From assembly GCF_027497235.1 (NCBI RefSeq), contig NZ_CP114902.1, positions 4,676,001 to 4,740,000 of the forward strand: a stretch of 64,000 nt of DNA. Reading direction: 5' to 3'. The notes under the pieces are model-generated. The model saw only the letters and a list, made by a program, of their open reading frames with translations. It made no database searches and was not told where the DNA came from. The DNA comes from Micromonospora sp. WMMD1128. Its GTDB lineage: Bacteria > Actinomycetota > Actinomycetes > Mycobacteriales > Micromonosporaceae. Of the stretch, positions 12,195 through 22,000 are shown in pieces; the first letter of the stretch is position 1; the number at the start of each line of letters is the position of its first letter. A program made the translations under genes and the position numbers.

Positions 12195-12743
12195 TCAGAG
12201 CTGGCCGGTGTCGATCACCTGGGCCAGCGCGACAAGCTTTCCGGTCGCCTTCTCGACCTCGGCCGTGGCGGTGCCCTCCGGGCTGGTCCAGCGGAGGCTG
12301 GCGAGCCGATCCCCGGCGGCCAGCCAACCCACCTCGGCGACCGGACCGGCCGTCTTGGTCTTCGGCGCCGTCCGCCGGTAGGCGATCCTGCCGAGCTTGG
12401 CCACCTTCACCGCCCCGCGCGGCTGCACGTCGGCGGTGAACGTCGCCGCGTCGATCGAGGTGTCGGTCACGGCGAGTGTCAGTTCCGGCAGCGCCGCGTC
12501 CCGGGCGCGGACCACGCAGGTGTGCGTGTCGCCGCGTTCGGTGGCGGCGGCCACGTCGAACGCGCCGCCGGTGTGCTCGGCGATCACCGCGAAGTCGAGC
12601 AGCCGGCACGCACCACCGGAGGAGGCGGCGACGGCCGGGGCGGCCGGCGGCGGGGGCGCCGGCACGGCCACCGGGGAGGCGTCGTCGGCGCAGCCGGTGG
12701 CGAGCAGGACGGCCGAGGTGGCCAGCCAGGTTCGGGCGCGCAC
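12195..12743 (-). CDS. Putative lipoprotein of unknown function
   Basis: The 182-residue protein starts with a short signal peptide and the lipobox LATGC with Cys 18, so it should be anchored to the outer face of the membrane. A Pro/Ala-rich spacer follows, then a domain beginning CRLLDFAVIAEHTGG that resembles DUF3558-type actinobacterial lipoproteins, in which an early Cys-containing segment recurs. No catalytic motif is visible. GTG at 12743 is preceded by GGAGG at 7 bases. It is convergent with ideR, with 34 bases between the stops. Confidence 0.7.
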   Translation of the reverse strand: MRARTWLATSAVLLATGCADDASPVAVPAPPPPAAPAVAASSGGACRLLDFAVIAEHTGGAFDVAAATERGDTHTCVVRARDAALPELTLAVTDTSIDAATFTADVQPRGAVKVAKLGRIAYRRTAPKTKTAGPVAEVGWLAAGDRLASLRWTSPEGTATAEVEKATGKLVALAQVIDTGQL

Positions 12744-12829
12744 GGGGAGACCTCCGCGATCGGCGGCGGGGCCGGCCCGCCGGAGTTCCGTCGGACACCG
12801 TACGGCCCGTCCGGCGGGGACGGAAGCCC

Positions 12830-13318
12830 TCAGGTCCCCTCCCGCGCGGCTTCATGGGCGGCGGTCAGGCGTTCGAGCGGGCTCGGGCCGTCGTGGTGCC
12901 GCGGTGGGGCGTCGAGGTGGCGTACCCGGAGTTCGTCCATGAGTTCCGCGACGAACGCCGGGCCGGCGTCCCGCATGAGCCGCTGCCGGGTCCGGAGTTC
13001 CTCGGTGCCGGGGCACCAGTCGAGGCCCCAGTTGCCGAGCGCGTAGAGGACGGGCACGGTCTGGATGCCGGCTTCGGTGAGGCTGTAACGGGCGCGTTGC
13101 CCCCGCGCCGCGGTGCCACGGGTGAGGATGCCCGCCTCGACGAGTCGGACGAGACGGTCGGCGAGGATGTTCGACGCGATGCCCTCGATCGACCCGGTGA
13201 GCAGGGCCCGGAAGTAGCGGCGGTCGCCGAAGATGACGTCGCGGAGCACGAGCAGCGCCCATCGGTCTCCGAGCACCTCGACGGCCGCGTTGATCGGACA
13301 CCCGGACCGTGGTTTCAC
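12830..13318 (-). CDS. HxlR-family winged-helix transcriptional regulator
   Basis: The 162-residue protein has the HxlR signature: CPINAAVEVLGDRWALLVLRDV, then SNILADRLVRLVEAGILTR (recognition helix and wing), RYSLTEAG and a C-terminal dimer helix with LGNWGLDWCPG. HxlR proteins are dimeric repressors or activators, often for redox or toxic electrophile responses; the two Cys (CPIN and DWCPG) could be sensors. GTG at 13318 is preceded by AAGGAGG. It is divergent from the DHFR-like/MBL pair, and a 23-base perfect palindrome lies between them, which is the likely operator for both. Confidence 0.9.
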   Translation of the reverse strand: MKPRSGCPINAAVEVLGDRWALLVLRDVIFGDRRYFRALLTGSIEGIASNILADRLVRLVEAGILTRGTAARGQRARYSLTEAGIQTVPVLYALGNWGLDWCPGTEELRTRQRLMRDAGPAFVAELMDELRVRHLDAPPRHHDGPSPLERLTAAHEAAREGT

Positions 13319-13353
13319 GACGCCTCCTTGACAGCGACCCTCACCCCCACAAT

Positions 13354-13376
13354 AGTGATTGCAGATTGCAATCACT
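13354..13376. promoter_or_regulatory. Palindromic operator between HxlR and DHFR-like genes
   Basis: AGTGATTGCA (13354-13363) and TGCAATCACT (13367-13376) are exact reverse complements separated by GAT. The site is 35 bases upstream of the HxlR start and 17 bases before the ATG of the DHFR-like gene, so a bound dimer could control both directions. Assignment to HxlR is inferred from position. Confidence 0.75.
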
Positions 13377-13393
13377 AGAGGGAGGAGGGGTTG

Positions 13394-13981
13394 ATGGGCC
13401 GCTTCCTGTACTGGATGAACGTGTCCCTCGACCTGCGGATCGAGCAGGTCCCCGGCGACGACGGCGCGGGCGAGTGGCTGCGCATCGACGAGGAGCTGCA
13501 CCGGGAGTTCAACGCGCGGGCGGGCAAGCTCGCCGGCATGGTCCAGGGCCGGGTGATCTACGAGACGATGGAGGAATACTGGCCACGGGCGCGCGCGGAC
13601 ACGTCGCTGCCGGACGTCATGCGCGAGTACGGCGAGATCTGGACCTCCGCCCCCAAGGTGCTCGTCTCCCGCACCCGCGCGACCGCCGACCACGGCACCC
13701 GGGTCATCGGCGGGGACGACGCGATCGAGCAGTTGGCCGCGCTGCGGGCGGAGACCGACGGCACCCTCGGGGTGGGCGGCGCGACGCTCGCCACGCAACT
13801 GCTCCGGGCCGGCCTGCTCGACGAGTTGCTGCTCTTCACCCACCCGGCGATCCTGGGCTTCGGCCGTCCGCTGTTCGACGACTGGGACCGGCCGGTCGAC
13901 CTCGACCTGATCGAGCAGCGTTCCTTCCCGCAGGGCGTCACCATGCACCACTACGCCATCCGCGGCGCGAACCCGTGCTGA
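13394..13981 (+). CDS. Dihydrofolate reductase/RibD C-terminal-like oxidoreductase
   Basis: The 195-residue protein belongs to the large RibD-C/DHFR-like family of NADPH-binding proteins: N-terminal FLYWMNVSLD, GRVIYETMEEYW (typical GRxTYE loop), LVSRTRATAD, and the nucleotide-binding LGVGGATLATQLLRAGLLDELLL near 125-150. Members are usually annotated dihydrofolate reductase but most have unknown substrates. GGAGGAGG precedes the ATG by about 6 bases; TTG at 13391 is less likely. It is divergent from the HxlR gene and overlaps the next gene by 7 bases, so it heads a two-gene operon. Confidence 0.87.
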   Translation: MGRFLYWMNVSLDLRIEQVPGDDGAGEWLRIDEELHREFNARAGKLAGMVQGRVIYETMEEYWPRARADTSLPDVMREYGEIWTSAPKVLVSRTRATADHGTRVIGGDDAIEQLAALRAETDGTLGVGGATLATQLLRAGLLDELLLFTHPAILGFGRPLFDDWDRPVDLDLIEQRSFPQGVTMHHYAIRGANPC

Positions 13982-14787
13982 GCGAGGTCGCCGACGGCGT
14001 GCTGGTGCACCGGAGCGAATTCCTCCAGACCAACACCACAGTCGTGCGGGGCCGCGCCGGCGTGCTGCTCGTCGACCCCGGGTTGCAGGACCACGAACTG
14101 GCCTGCCTCGCGGACGACCTGTCCGCCTCGGGCCGGACCGTCGTGGCGGGCTTCTCCACGCATCCGGACTGGGACCACCTGCTCTGGCACGCGCGCCTCG
14201 GCGACGCGCCCCGGTACGGCACGGCCCGCTGCGTGGCCACGGTCCGGGAGCAGCTGTCCGAACCGGACATCAAGGCGCAGATCACCGAGCACCTGGCCGA
14301 GACGGAGATCGCCGGGCGCGTCCCGCTGGACGGGTACGGCCTGCTCACCGCCCTGCCCGCCGGGGCGACGCGGATTCCGTGGGACGGCCCCGAGGCCCGG
14401 ATCATCGAGCACCGGGCGCATGCGCCCGGCCACGCGGCGCTGTTCGTCGCGGAGTGCGGGGTCCTCGTCGCCGGCGACATGCTCTCCGACGTCCTGGTCC
14501 CGATGCTCGACCCGGACGCCGCCGACCCGATCGGGGACTACCTTGCGGCGTTGCGGCTGCTGGAGGGCGTGGCGGTCGACGTCGACGTGGTCGTCCCCGG
14601 CCACGGGTCGGTCGGCGATGCCGGTCAGGCGTACGAACGGATCGAGCGGGACCGGGCGTACGTGCTCGCCCTGCGCGACGGCCGCGAGCCCGACGACAGG
14701 CGGATCGGCCCGTCGGCCGCGCCCGGCTGGGAGTGGGTGGACGACCTGCACCGCGGGCAGGTCCAGCGCCTGGCCGCCGCACGTTAG
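13975..14787 (+). CDS. Metallo-beta-lactamase-fold hydrolase
   Basis: The 270-residue protein has an MBL fold: an early strand pair TTVVRGRAGVLLVDPG, the metal motif STHPDWDHL (HxxxDH), later APGHAALFV supplying a further His, AGDMLSDV with the bridging Asp, and VPGHGSV with the last His. The substrate is unknown; relatives include glyoxalase II-like and lactonase-like enzymes. GTG at 13975 lies inside the end of the preceding gene, so translation is probably coupled. With the HxlR regulator it forms a compact inducible module. Its TAG overlaps the stop of the convergent DUF5522 gene. Confidence 0.85.
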   Translation: MLSEVADGVLVHRSEFLQTNTTVVRGRAGVLLVDPGLQDHELACLADDLSASGRTVVAGFSTHPDWDHLLWHARLGDAPRYGTARCVATVREQLSEPDIKAQITEHLAETEIAGRVPLDGYGLLTALPAGATRIPWDGPEARIIEHRAHAPGHAALFVAECGVLVAGDMLSDVLVPMLDPDAADPIGDYLAALRLLEGVAVDVDVVVPGHGSVGDAGQAYERIERDRAYVLALRDGREPDDRRIGPSAAPGWEWVDDLHRGQVQRLAAAR

Positions 14788-15014
14788 GCCACGTACGGGC
14801 AGTGCCGGCAGCCGCGCCCGCAGCACGTGCCACGCCGGGCCAGGAACCCGGCGCTGAGCACGAACAGCCCGGTCTCCGGGTCGAGGTAGCCGGCCTCCCC
14901 GGCGGCCAGCGCGGCGGCGTGCGCGGCCAGGATCCGGGCCCGCCCCTGATGCTCCGGCGGCAGCCGCGACGGGTGCGGCTCGGTCAGCGGCCGGTCCGCC
15001 AGCTCATCCCCCAC
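14784..15014 (-). CDS. DUF5522 small Cys-rich protein
   Basis: The 76-residue protein ends in RGTCCGRGCRHCPYVA, a Cys cluster typical of the DUF5522 family, preceded by a conserved YLDPETGLFVLSAGFLA segment. Four cysteines within ten residues suggest metal or Fe-S binding, although no function is established. GTG at 15014 is taken as start; no good ribosome-binding site is visible. It is convergent with and overlaps the MBL gene by 4 bases, and repeat copy B lies 7 bases beyond its start. Confidence 0.75.
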   Translation of the reverse strand: MGDELADRPLTEPHPSRLPPEHQGRARILAAHAAALAAGEAGYLDPETGLFVLSAGFLARRGTCCGRGCRHCPYVA

Positions 15015-15021
15015 CGCTGAA

Positions 15022-15078
15022 GTGTAAGGAGGGGCCCCCGCTTAACGTTTTCTGCATGGGCGGGGCCCCCGCTTAACA
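15022..15078 (+). repeat. 57-bp GGGGCCCC-centred element, copy B
   Basis: It begins GTGTAAGGAGGGGCCCCC and ends CCCGCTTAACA. The linker between the two halves (GTTTTCTGCATGGGC) is more diverged than in other copies. It lies between two minus-strand genes, 56 bases downstream of the methyltransferase stop, and is the only copy not touching or adjoining a stop codon. Confidence 0.85.
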
Positions 15079-15134
15079 GCGGCGAACGCCGGTCTCCGGG
15101 CGTCGGCGCGGGGCCCGGGCACGGACGGGAAGGG

Positions 15135-15776
15135 TCAGCCGGTCGGGCGCTCGGCCAGCAGGAACGCCTGGGGCTGACGCTCGGCGCCGACCGGCTCGCG
15201 GACCAGCGTGGCCCGCACCGGCAACCCGGCGGCGGCGAGCTGCGCGGCGAGTCGCTCCGGCGGCAGCCAGTGCACGTCGAAGGCGACGCAGTGCCCGTAC
15301 GCCTGCTCCCGCCGGTCGAGCCGGTCACCGGCCTTTACGGCGAGCAGCAGGTGGCCGCCCGGCGCGAGCACCCGGCGGAAGCCGGCGAACACCTCGGGCA
15401 GCAGCTCCGGCGGCAGGTGGATGACCGAGTACCAGGAGACCAGCCCGGCCAGCGACGCGTCCGGCGCGGTCAGCTCCGACATCGAGCCGACGTCGAAGCG
15501 CAGCTCCGGATGGGCTCGGCGGGCCACCGCCACCATGCCCGGCGAGAGGTCCACGCCGGCGATGTCGAGGCCGAGGCGACGCAGGTGGGCGGTGACGCGA
15601 CCGGTGCCGGAACCGACCTCCAACACCGGCCGGCCCGGCCCGACCGTCTCGGCGAACGCGGTGAGCACGGCCCGGTCCAGCGGTGGCTCCACCACCTCCG
15701 GCAACAGCCGCGCGTAGTCGACAGCCACGGTGTCGTAGGCGGTGCGGGTCTCGGTGAGCCAGCTCGGTTCGGTCAC
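15135..15776 (-). CDS. SAM-dependent methyltransferase, methyltransf_11/25 type
   Basis: The 213-residue protein shows a complete class I core: N-terminal TRTAYDTVAVDYARLLPE, motif I LEVGSGTGRVTAHL, the acidic strand end GVDLSPGMV, motif LVSWYSVIHL, and APGGHLLLAVKAG. Such proteins commonly methylate small molecules or act in secondary metabolism; no substrate-specific feature is visible. GTG at 15776 is the start that retains the whole conserved N-terminus. The gap to the upstream hydrolase gene is 11 bases, so the two likely share a transcript. Confidence 0.85.
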   Translation of the reverse strand: MTEPSWLTETRTAYDTVAVDYARLLPEVVEPPLDRAVLTAFAETVGPGRPVLEVGSGTGRVTAHLRRLGLDIAGVDLSPGMVAVARRAHPELRFDVGSMSELTAPDASLAGLVSWYSVIHLPPELLPEVFAGFRRVLAPGGHLLLAVKAGDRLDRREQAYGHCVAFDVHWLPPERLAAQLAAAGLPVRATLVREPVGAERQPQAFLLAERPTG

Positions 15777-15787
15777 GCCGGACCACT

Positions 15788-17224
15788 CTAGGGTGGGCCC
15801 CCGTCGGAGCGGATCCGCTCCAGGTACGTCACGAACTCGGCGGGCCGCTCGAACAGCGACCGGTGCCCGGCGCGCGGGATCACCAGGTGGTCCTTGCGCG
15901 GGGCCTGAAGTTGGGCGTACCACTGGTCGAACAGGCGCAGCCGGCCCGGCACCTCCTGCGCGCCGTCGACGAACCGGGCCGGCACGGCGAGCTGTCGCAC
16001 GTCGCGCCGGAAGTCGAGATCCTGCAACCGGGGGTAGAGCACGTCCCAGCCGTCGAGGAAGCCGAACACGTGCACCTTCTCCAGTGGACTGTATTCCGGC
16101 ACGCCCAGGTTGCCGACGGTCCCGGTCTCGTCCTCGCCCGCGCCGGCCCGGTCGACCGGGAACGCACCGGCCTCGTTGGTGAGCAACGCCTCGTACGCCC
16201 ACACGTCGCGGTAGGGCGGCGGGCCCTGGGCGGCCATCCGGTCGGCGAGCGCCGTCCGGCCGGTGCGGCGGGCCCAGGCGACGGTGTCGGCGTACTGGCT
16301 GCGGTCGGCCTCACGCAGGCTGACCACCTGCCCGACGCCCACGTAGGAGGCGAACAGCTCGGGGTGCCGTTGCACGGCGAGCAGGCCCACGGTGGTGCCG
16401 CCGGAATGGGCGACCAGGTGGATCCGATCGCGGCCGAACCGCTCCCGCAGGTGGCGGGCGACCGCGACCAGGTCGTCGACCTCGTCGTCGAGCCGCCAGT
16501 CGGCGGGGGCGCGGAACGCCGACCAGGAGTGCGGGGCGCCGGCCCGGTCCCAGACCGCGACCACGAAGTGCCGTTCCAGGGCGGACAGGTGACGGCGGAC
16601 CGCGCCGATCTCCGAACCGCCGGGCGGTCCGGGCACCACCAGCAGCACGGGCGCGCTCATGTCCGTACCCCGGATCAGCAGGCCCAGCTCGCGCCCACCG
16701 GAGTCGACGGTGTCGAACCGGGCGATCCCGCCGGGGATCGGGTCGGTGCGGCCCGGCACCGCCGCACCCACGCTGACCAGCACGAGCAGCGCGGCGAGCA
16801 GGCCGATGCCCACCCGGCCCGACCACCGGGGCACCGGCCGGCGCGGGGGCACGCCGTCGAGGCGGCGGGCAAGGCCGGCGCCGTAAGCGGCGCCGACGAG
16901 CATCGGCAGCAACGCGAGCAGCCCGTGTACGCCCCGGCCGGCGAGCAGCGCCGCGACGCCGAGACCGGTGAGGTGGGGACGGTCGACGGTGGGCCCGCGC
17001 AGGCGGAGCCGGACCAGCTCGACGGCGAGCGCGAAGAACACCGGCCCGACGAGCATGGCCCAGCGGGAGCGGCTCGACCAGCCGGCGACCAGCCCGACGG
17101 CGAGGCTCACCGCGACGGAGGCGAGCGCCGTGCCGACCGTGCCGGGGCCGCGCGGGGTCCACCAGCCGGCCAGCACGCCCCAGAGCAGCGGCAGCGCCGC
17201 CGCGAGGAGACTCCGAACCCGCAT
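15788..17224 (-). CDS. Membrane-anchored alpha/beta-hydrolase
   Basis: The 478-residue protein has four to five hydrophobic segments in the first 165 residues (for example ALPLLWGVLAGWW, LASVAVSLAVGLVAGW, WAMLVGPVFFALAVELV, VGIGLLAALLVLVSVGAAV) and then a soluble alpha/beta-hydrolase domain. The nucleophile elbow reads AHSGGTT and the catalytic His lies in PRAGHRSLF near the end; the cap-like region between them is long. Proline-iminopeptidase-like hydrolases share this elbow. The domain probably faces outside. AAGGAGGTCGAG precedes the ATG. The substrate is unknown. Confidence 0.82.
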   Translation of the reverse strand: MRVRSLLAAALPLLWGVLAGWWTPRGPGTVGTALASVAVSLAVGLVAGWSSRSRWAMLVGPVFFALAVELVRLRLRGPTVDRPHLTGLGVAALLAGRGVHGLLALLPMLVGAAYGAGLARRLDGVPPRRPVPRWSGRVGIGLLAALLVLVSVGAAVPGRTDPIPGGIARFDTVDSGGRELGLLIRGTDMSAPVLLVVPGPPGGSEIGAVRRHLSALERHFVVAVWDRAGAPHSWSAFRAPADWRLDDEVDDLVAVARHLRERFGRDRIHLVAHSGGTTVGLLAVQRHPELFASYVGVGQVVSLREADRSQYADTVAWARRTGRTALADRMAAQGPPPYRDVWAYEALLTNEAGAFPVDRAGAGEDETGTVGNLGVPEYSPLEKVHVFGFLDGWDVLYPRLQDLDFRRDVRQLAVPARFVDGAQEVPGRLRLFDQWYAQLQAPRKDHLVIPRAGHRSLFERPAEFVTYLERIRSDGGPP

Positions 17225-17391
17225 CTCGACCTCCTTCCACCGAGACCGTCCACCTTATCCGCGACAGCCACGCGGGGTGGTCCCCCCGGCACGAAGAGTG
17301 CGGACGTCTACGGGTCGGGACACGTCCCCCCATGAGATCCGGGGGTAGCGACGCGTTGCTACGGTCCCCCGCGACCGTCCAAGGAGGACAG

Positions 17392-17925
17392 ATGACGAGA
17401 TCGGCCGCAATGCTCGTGGTCACCGGTGCGCTCCTGGCCACCGCCGGCTGTGCCGCGGACGAGACAGCGCAGCCGGATGAGCTTCGCGACCCCTGCGCGT
17501 TGCTCCCGACCGACCTGCTGGCCCGCCTCGCGCCCGGCGCGCAGCCCAGCGCCGCGGCGAACCTCGGTGACCGCAGCGGCTCGCGGGAGTGCGCGGTCGA
17601 CCTGACCAGCGGCACCTCGATGCGCGGCGACCTCGCCGTCACCGTGGCCGTCGACGCCGGCGGCATGTACGACGACAGGTGGCGACGGGACCGGTGCGCG
17701 CGGATCGCCACCGACCTGACCGACGCCGGGCCGGGGGACGCCTCCTGCGTGGCGGTGAAGGCGTGGGACGGCGGGGAAACCCGGTTCGACGGCTGGGCCT
17801 GGCGGGGCGACCACTACGAGGTACGCGTGGCGTACCAGGTGGTCAAGCCGCAGACGCTGCCCGCCGGTGCGGAGGCCGACCTGCGCGGGGTGCTCGCCTC
17901 GGCGGTCGACTCGCTGCCGGCCTGA
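17392..17925 (+). CDS. Putative lipoprotein, DUF3558-like
   Basis: The 177-residue protein begins with a signal peptide and lipobox LLATAGC (Cys 20). After a short linker it has DPCALLPTDLLARLAPG, the early Cys segment seen in DUF3558-family lipoproteins, plus three further Cys that could pair. No enzyme motif is visible. AAGGAGGACAG precedes the ATG at 17392. It overlaps nothing, is divergent from the hydrolase gene, and is convergent with the DUF2332 gene with a 4-base gap. Confidence 0.75.
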   Translation: MTRSAAMLVVTGALLATAGCAADETAQPDELRDPCALLPTDLLARLAPGAQPSAAANLGDRSGSRECAVDLTSGTSMRGDLAVTVAVDAGGMYDDRWRRDRCARIATDLTDAGPGDASCVAVKAWDGGETRFDGWAWRGDHYEVRVAYQVVKPQTLPAGAEADLRGVLASAVDSLPA

Positions 17926-17929
17926 ACCG

Positions 17930-18865
17930 TCAGCCGAACCAGGTGACCGCCTGCCCGTGGCCCCGGGTCCAGGCGAGGGGACGGCCGTCCAGCGCGAGCA
18001 CGTTGTGGAACCCGCCGCCCGGCGGCGCGGGCAGCTCCGCGTGCGGCAGGACGGCCGGATCCTCGTTGGCGAGCCAGTGCCCGGGCAGCGTCCGCACCAG
18101 CTCGGTGAAGGCCGCCCGGCGCTCCACCGGCACCTGGTAGAGCACCGAGCTGTGGAACACCACGAGCGTCGCGCCGGCCGGGGCGCGCGCCGCCAGCGCC
18201 GGCAGGTCGTCGACCAGGTCGCCCCGGACCAGCAGCGGCGGGTCGGCCGCCGCGACCGCCGCGGCGGCCCGCAGCCGGTCCCGGCGGTGCGTGTGCTCCG
18301 GCCAGATCAGCGCGTCCAGCCAGGCCAGGTCGGCCGGGTCGGTGACGTCGAGCGGGTGCACGTCCAGCCCGGCCCGCCACACCACCTCCGGCCGCCGGTC
18401 CGGCGGGGCGGCGCCGCTCAGCGCGCAGTCGAGCACCGGCTCGCCGTCTCCGACCCGCCGGTCGCCGTAGCGGTAGGCGTACCGGTCGGGATAGAGACAC
18501 AGGCCGGCTGACGCGCCCACCTCCAGCAACGCCAGCGGTTGCGGCAACGCGGCCAGCGCCGGGAGCAGCGCCGCGCAGCGCCCGGCCTCGTTCGTCTGCG
18601 TCGCTCGGACCCGCATCTGCGCCGCGACGTCCGGCCAGTGCGCCACCACGTGCGCACGGAATGCCGCCGGGTCGTCCACCGGGCCGCCGCGCAGCCGGAC
18701 CACCCCGAAGAGCAGGTTCGGCTGGCGTTTGGCCGCCGGCAGCGTGTCGAGCAACGCGAGCAGCTCCGGGTCGCGCGCCACCACCTGCGACAACCTGTCG
18801 TACGCCGGGGAGACGTCGCGCGCCTCGCGGTCGGCGAACGCCTGATAGATGTCGGCCGTGCTCAT
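17930..18865 (-). CDS. DUF2332 family protein
   Basis: The 311-residue cytoplasmic protein matches DUF2332 in length and pattern: N-terminal FADREARDVSPAYDRLSQVVA, QTNEAGRCAALLPAL, LLEVGASAGLCLYPDRY (resembling a methyltransferase motif I), LVVFHSSVLYQVP and a C-terminal WTRGHGQAVTWFG. The Rossmann-like features suggest a SAM-binding fold, but activity is not established for the family. The ATG at 18865 has only a G-run directly before it. A 16-bp hairpin belonging to nrdJ lies upstream. Confidence 0.82.
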   Translation of the reverse strand: MSTADIYQAFADREARDVSPAYDRLSQVVARDPELLALLDTLPAAKRQPNLLFGVVRLRGGPVDDPAAFRAHVVAHWPDVAAQMRVRATQTNEAGRCAALLPALAALPQPLALLEVGASAGLCLYPDRYAYRYGDRRVGDGEPVLDCALSGAAPPDRRPEVVWRAGLDVHPLDVTDPADLAWLDALIWPEHTHRRDRLRAAAAVAAADPPLLVRGDLVDDLPALAARAPAGATLVVFHSSVLYQVPVERRAAFTELVRTLPGHWLANEDPAVLPHAELPAPPGGGFHNVLALDGRPLAWTRGHGQAVTWFG

Positions 18866-18998
18866 CCCCCGAGCATCGCAGCCCGCGCCGGCCCGCGCTG
18901 GCCCGCGCGGTGGGCTTCGCCGCCAGGTCCGGGAAATCGCCGGGTCGAGGGCGGGTGGATGCCGCCGTTTCCCCGAGATGGAGTGGATCACGAAACGC

Positions 18999-19033
18999 CG
19001 CGAGCGCGGCAGGGGGACCCTGCCGCGCTCGCG
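18999..19033 (-). terminator. Perfect 16-bp terminator hairpin after nrdJ
   Basis: Arms 18999-19014 and 19018-19033 are exact reverse complements with the loop GGA. It begins 19 bases after the nrdJ stop, on the strand of nrdJ, and has no T-run. Confidence 0.8.
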
Positions 19034-19051
19034 GGACGTGCGGTGGAACTG

Positions 19052-22000
19052 TCAGCTACAGCCGCTTGTGGAGCCGCAGCCCTCGCAGACGTAGCAGCTG
19101 CCGGCCGGCCGCATCTTGGTGCCGCAGGTGAAGCAGAGCGGCGCGTCGGCGGCCTTGCCGATCACCGCCTCCAGCAGCTCGGTGCTGGAGCCCACCGTCG
19201 GTGCGGGCTTCACGGCGGCGACGTCGGCCAGCTCCTGCGCCGGCTGGGCCACCGGGCCGGTCGTCGGCTCGGGCGCCTCGACCGGGGCGGAGGCGGCCAT
19301 CGCGGTGAGGTCCGCACCGCTCGCCTCCGCCTCCGCCTCGGCCCGGAGCTGGGCGGCCCGCTCCTTGGCGGTGAAGATGCCCAGTTCCGCGCGGCGCTCG
19401 TACGGCAGGAAGTCAAGCGCCAGGCGACGGAAGATGTAGTCCATCACCGAGGCGGCCATCCGCACGTCCGGGTCGTCGGTCATGCCGGCCGGCTCGAAGC
19501 GCATGTTGGTGAACTTGCTGACGTACGTCTCCAGCGGGACGCCGTACTGGAGACCGATGGAGATGGCCACCGAGAAGGCGTCCATCACGCCGGCCAGGGT
19601 CGAGCCCTGCTTCGACATCTTCAGGAAGACCTCGCCGAGGCCGTCGTCCGGGTAGGACGAGGCGGTGAGGTAACCCTCCGCGCCGCCGACCGAGAAGGAG
19701 ACCGTCTGCGACGGGCGCTTCTTCGGCAACCGCTTGCGCACCGGGCGGTACTCGACGACCTTCTCCACGACCTTCTCGGCGACGGCGGCCTCGACCGCGG
19801 CCTCGACGGCCGCCTCGACGACTGCCTTGTTCGGCTTCGCCACCGACAGCGGCTGGCCCACCTTGCAGTTGTCCCGGTAGATCGCCAGCGCCTTCAGGCC
19901 GAGCTTCCAGCCCTCGAAGTAGATCTTCTCGACGTCCTCGACGGTCGCCTGCTCCGGCATGTTGACCGTCTTGGAGATGGCGCCGGAGATGAACGGCTGG
20001 ACCGCCGCCATCATCCGCACGTGCCCCATCGGCGCGATGGACCGCTCACCCATGGCGCAGTCGAAGACCGGGTAGTGCTCCGGCTTCAGGCCGGGGGCGT
20101 CCACCACGTGCCCGTGGTCGGCGATGTGCTCGACGATCGCCTCGACCTGCTCCTCGGGGTAGCCGAGGCTGCGCAGGGCGCGCGGCACGGTCTGGTTGAC
20201 GATCTGCATCGAGCCGCCGCCGACGAGCTTCTTGAACTTCACCAGCGCCAGGTCCGGCTCGACACCGGTGGTGTCGCAGTCCATCATCAGGCCGATGGTG
20301 CCGGTCGGGGCGAGCACGCTCGCCTGCGAGTTGCGCCAGCCGTTCTTGTCGCCGAGCTTGTTGCCCAGGGTCCACTGCTTGGTCGCCTCGCGCTGCACGG
20401 CGGTGCCCACGGTGCCGGTCGGCCGGATGCTGTCGTTGGCGGCGGCGTGCTTGCGCATGACCCGCTTGTGCGGCTCGGCGTTGCGGGCGTAGCCGTCGTA
20501 CGGGCCGACAATGCCGGCCAGCTCCGCGGAGCGGCGGTAGGCGGTGCCGGTCATCAGCGAGGTGATCGCCGCCGACACCTCCCGCCCCTGCTCCGAGTCG
20601 TACGGCAGGCCGGAGGCCATCAGCAGGGCGCCCAGGTTGGCGTACCCGATGCCGAGCTGCCGGTAGGCGCGGCTGGTCTCGCCGATCTTCTCGGTCGGGA
20701 AGTCGGCGAAGCAGATCGAGATGTCCATCGCGGTGATGACGAGCTCGACCGACCGGACGAACTTCTCCACCTCGAAGCCGCCGTCGGCGCGGAGGAACTT
20801 CATCAGGTTCAGCGACGCCAGGTTGCACGAGGAGTTGTCCAGGTGCAGGTATTCCGAGCACGGGTTCGACGCGGTGATCCGCCCGGTCTCCGGGCAGGTG
20901 TGCCAGTCGTTGATCGTGTCGTCGTACTGGAGGCCCGGGTCGGCGCACTCCCAGGCGGCCGTCGAGATGCTCCGGAACAGGTTCTTGGCGTCGACCGTCT
21001 CGATGACCTGGCCGTCGAGCCGGCCGCGCAGGTCGAAGCCGCCGCCGTTCTCCACCGCGGTCATGAACTCGTCGGAGACGCGGACCGAGTTGTTGGCGTT
21101 CTGGTACTGCACGCTGACGATGTCGGCGCCGCCCAGGTCCATGTCGAAGCCGGCGTCCCGCAGCGCGCGGATCTTGTCCTCCTCGCGCGCCTTGGTGACC
21201 ACGAACTCCTGGATGTCCGGGTGGTCCACGTCGAGGATGACCATCTTCGCCGCGCGCCGGGTGGCGCCGCCGGACTTGATGGTGCCGGCGGAGGCGTCCG
21301 CGCCGCGCATGAAGCTGACCGGGCCGGAGGCATTGCCGCCGGAGGAGAGCAGCTCCCGGGAGGAGCGGATCCGGGACAGGTTGACGCCGGAGCCGGAGCC
21401 GCCCTTGAAGATCAGCCCCTCCTCCTTGTACCAGTCGAGGATCGAGTCCATCGAGTCGTCGACGGCCAGGATGAAACAGTTGTGCACCCGGAGGTTGCCG
21501 GCCAGGAACTCGCCGCTCTCCGTCTGGATGTCGTAGACCTCCATCGCGCCGATCGGCTCGATGCGGTCGATCTCCAACCGCTTGACGCCATTGGCCGGCC
21601 GGCCCGCCTTCGCGAAGCTCTGTTCGAGCTTGGCCATCTTCTCCGCGCCGATGAACCCGATGTGGGTGGCGAACAGGTCCCGGTCGCCGTCGTTCTGGAT
21701 CCGGACCGTCCAGCAGTCGTTGCGGTCCGGACGCGGGTCCCGCTTGCGCGAGACGCGGGAGAAGATCCCAAACCGCAACAGCAGGCTCTGTACGCCACGG
21801 ATCAGCTTCTCCGAGACCATGTCCACCGCGACGAGCGTCGAACTCTCCCGGGCCGACACGTAACCCTCGGCCTGGAAGATGCTGCGCAGGTAACCGGCGA
21901 CGACCGGCAGCGGCGCGGTGAACAGCCGCTCCGGCACGCTCATGTCGACGCCGCGGGTGAGCAGGTCCCACTTGTCCACGAACGGGCGCAGGTGCTCGCC

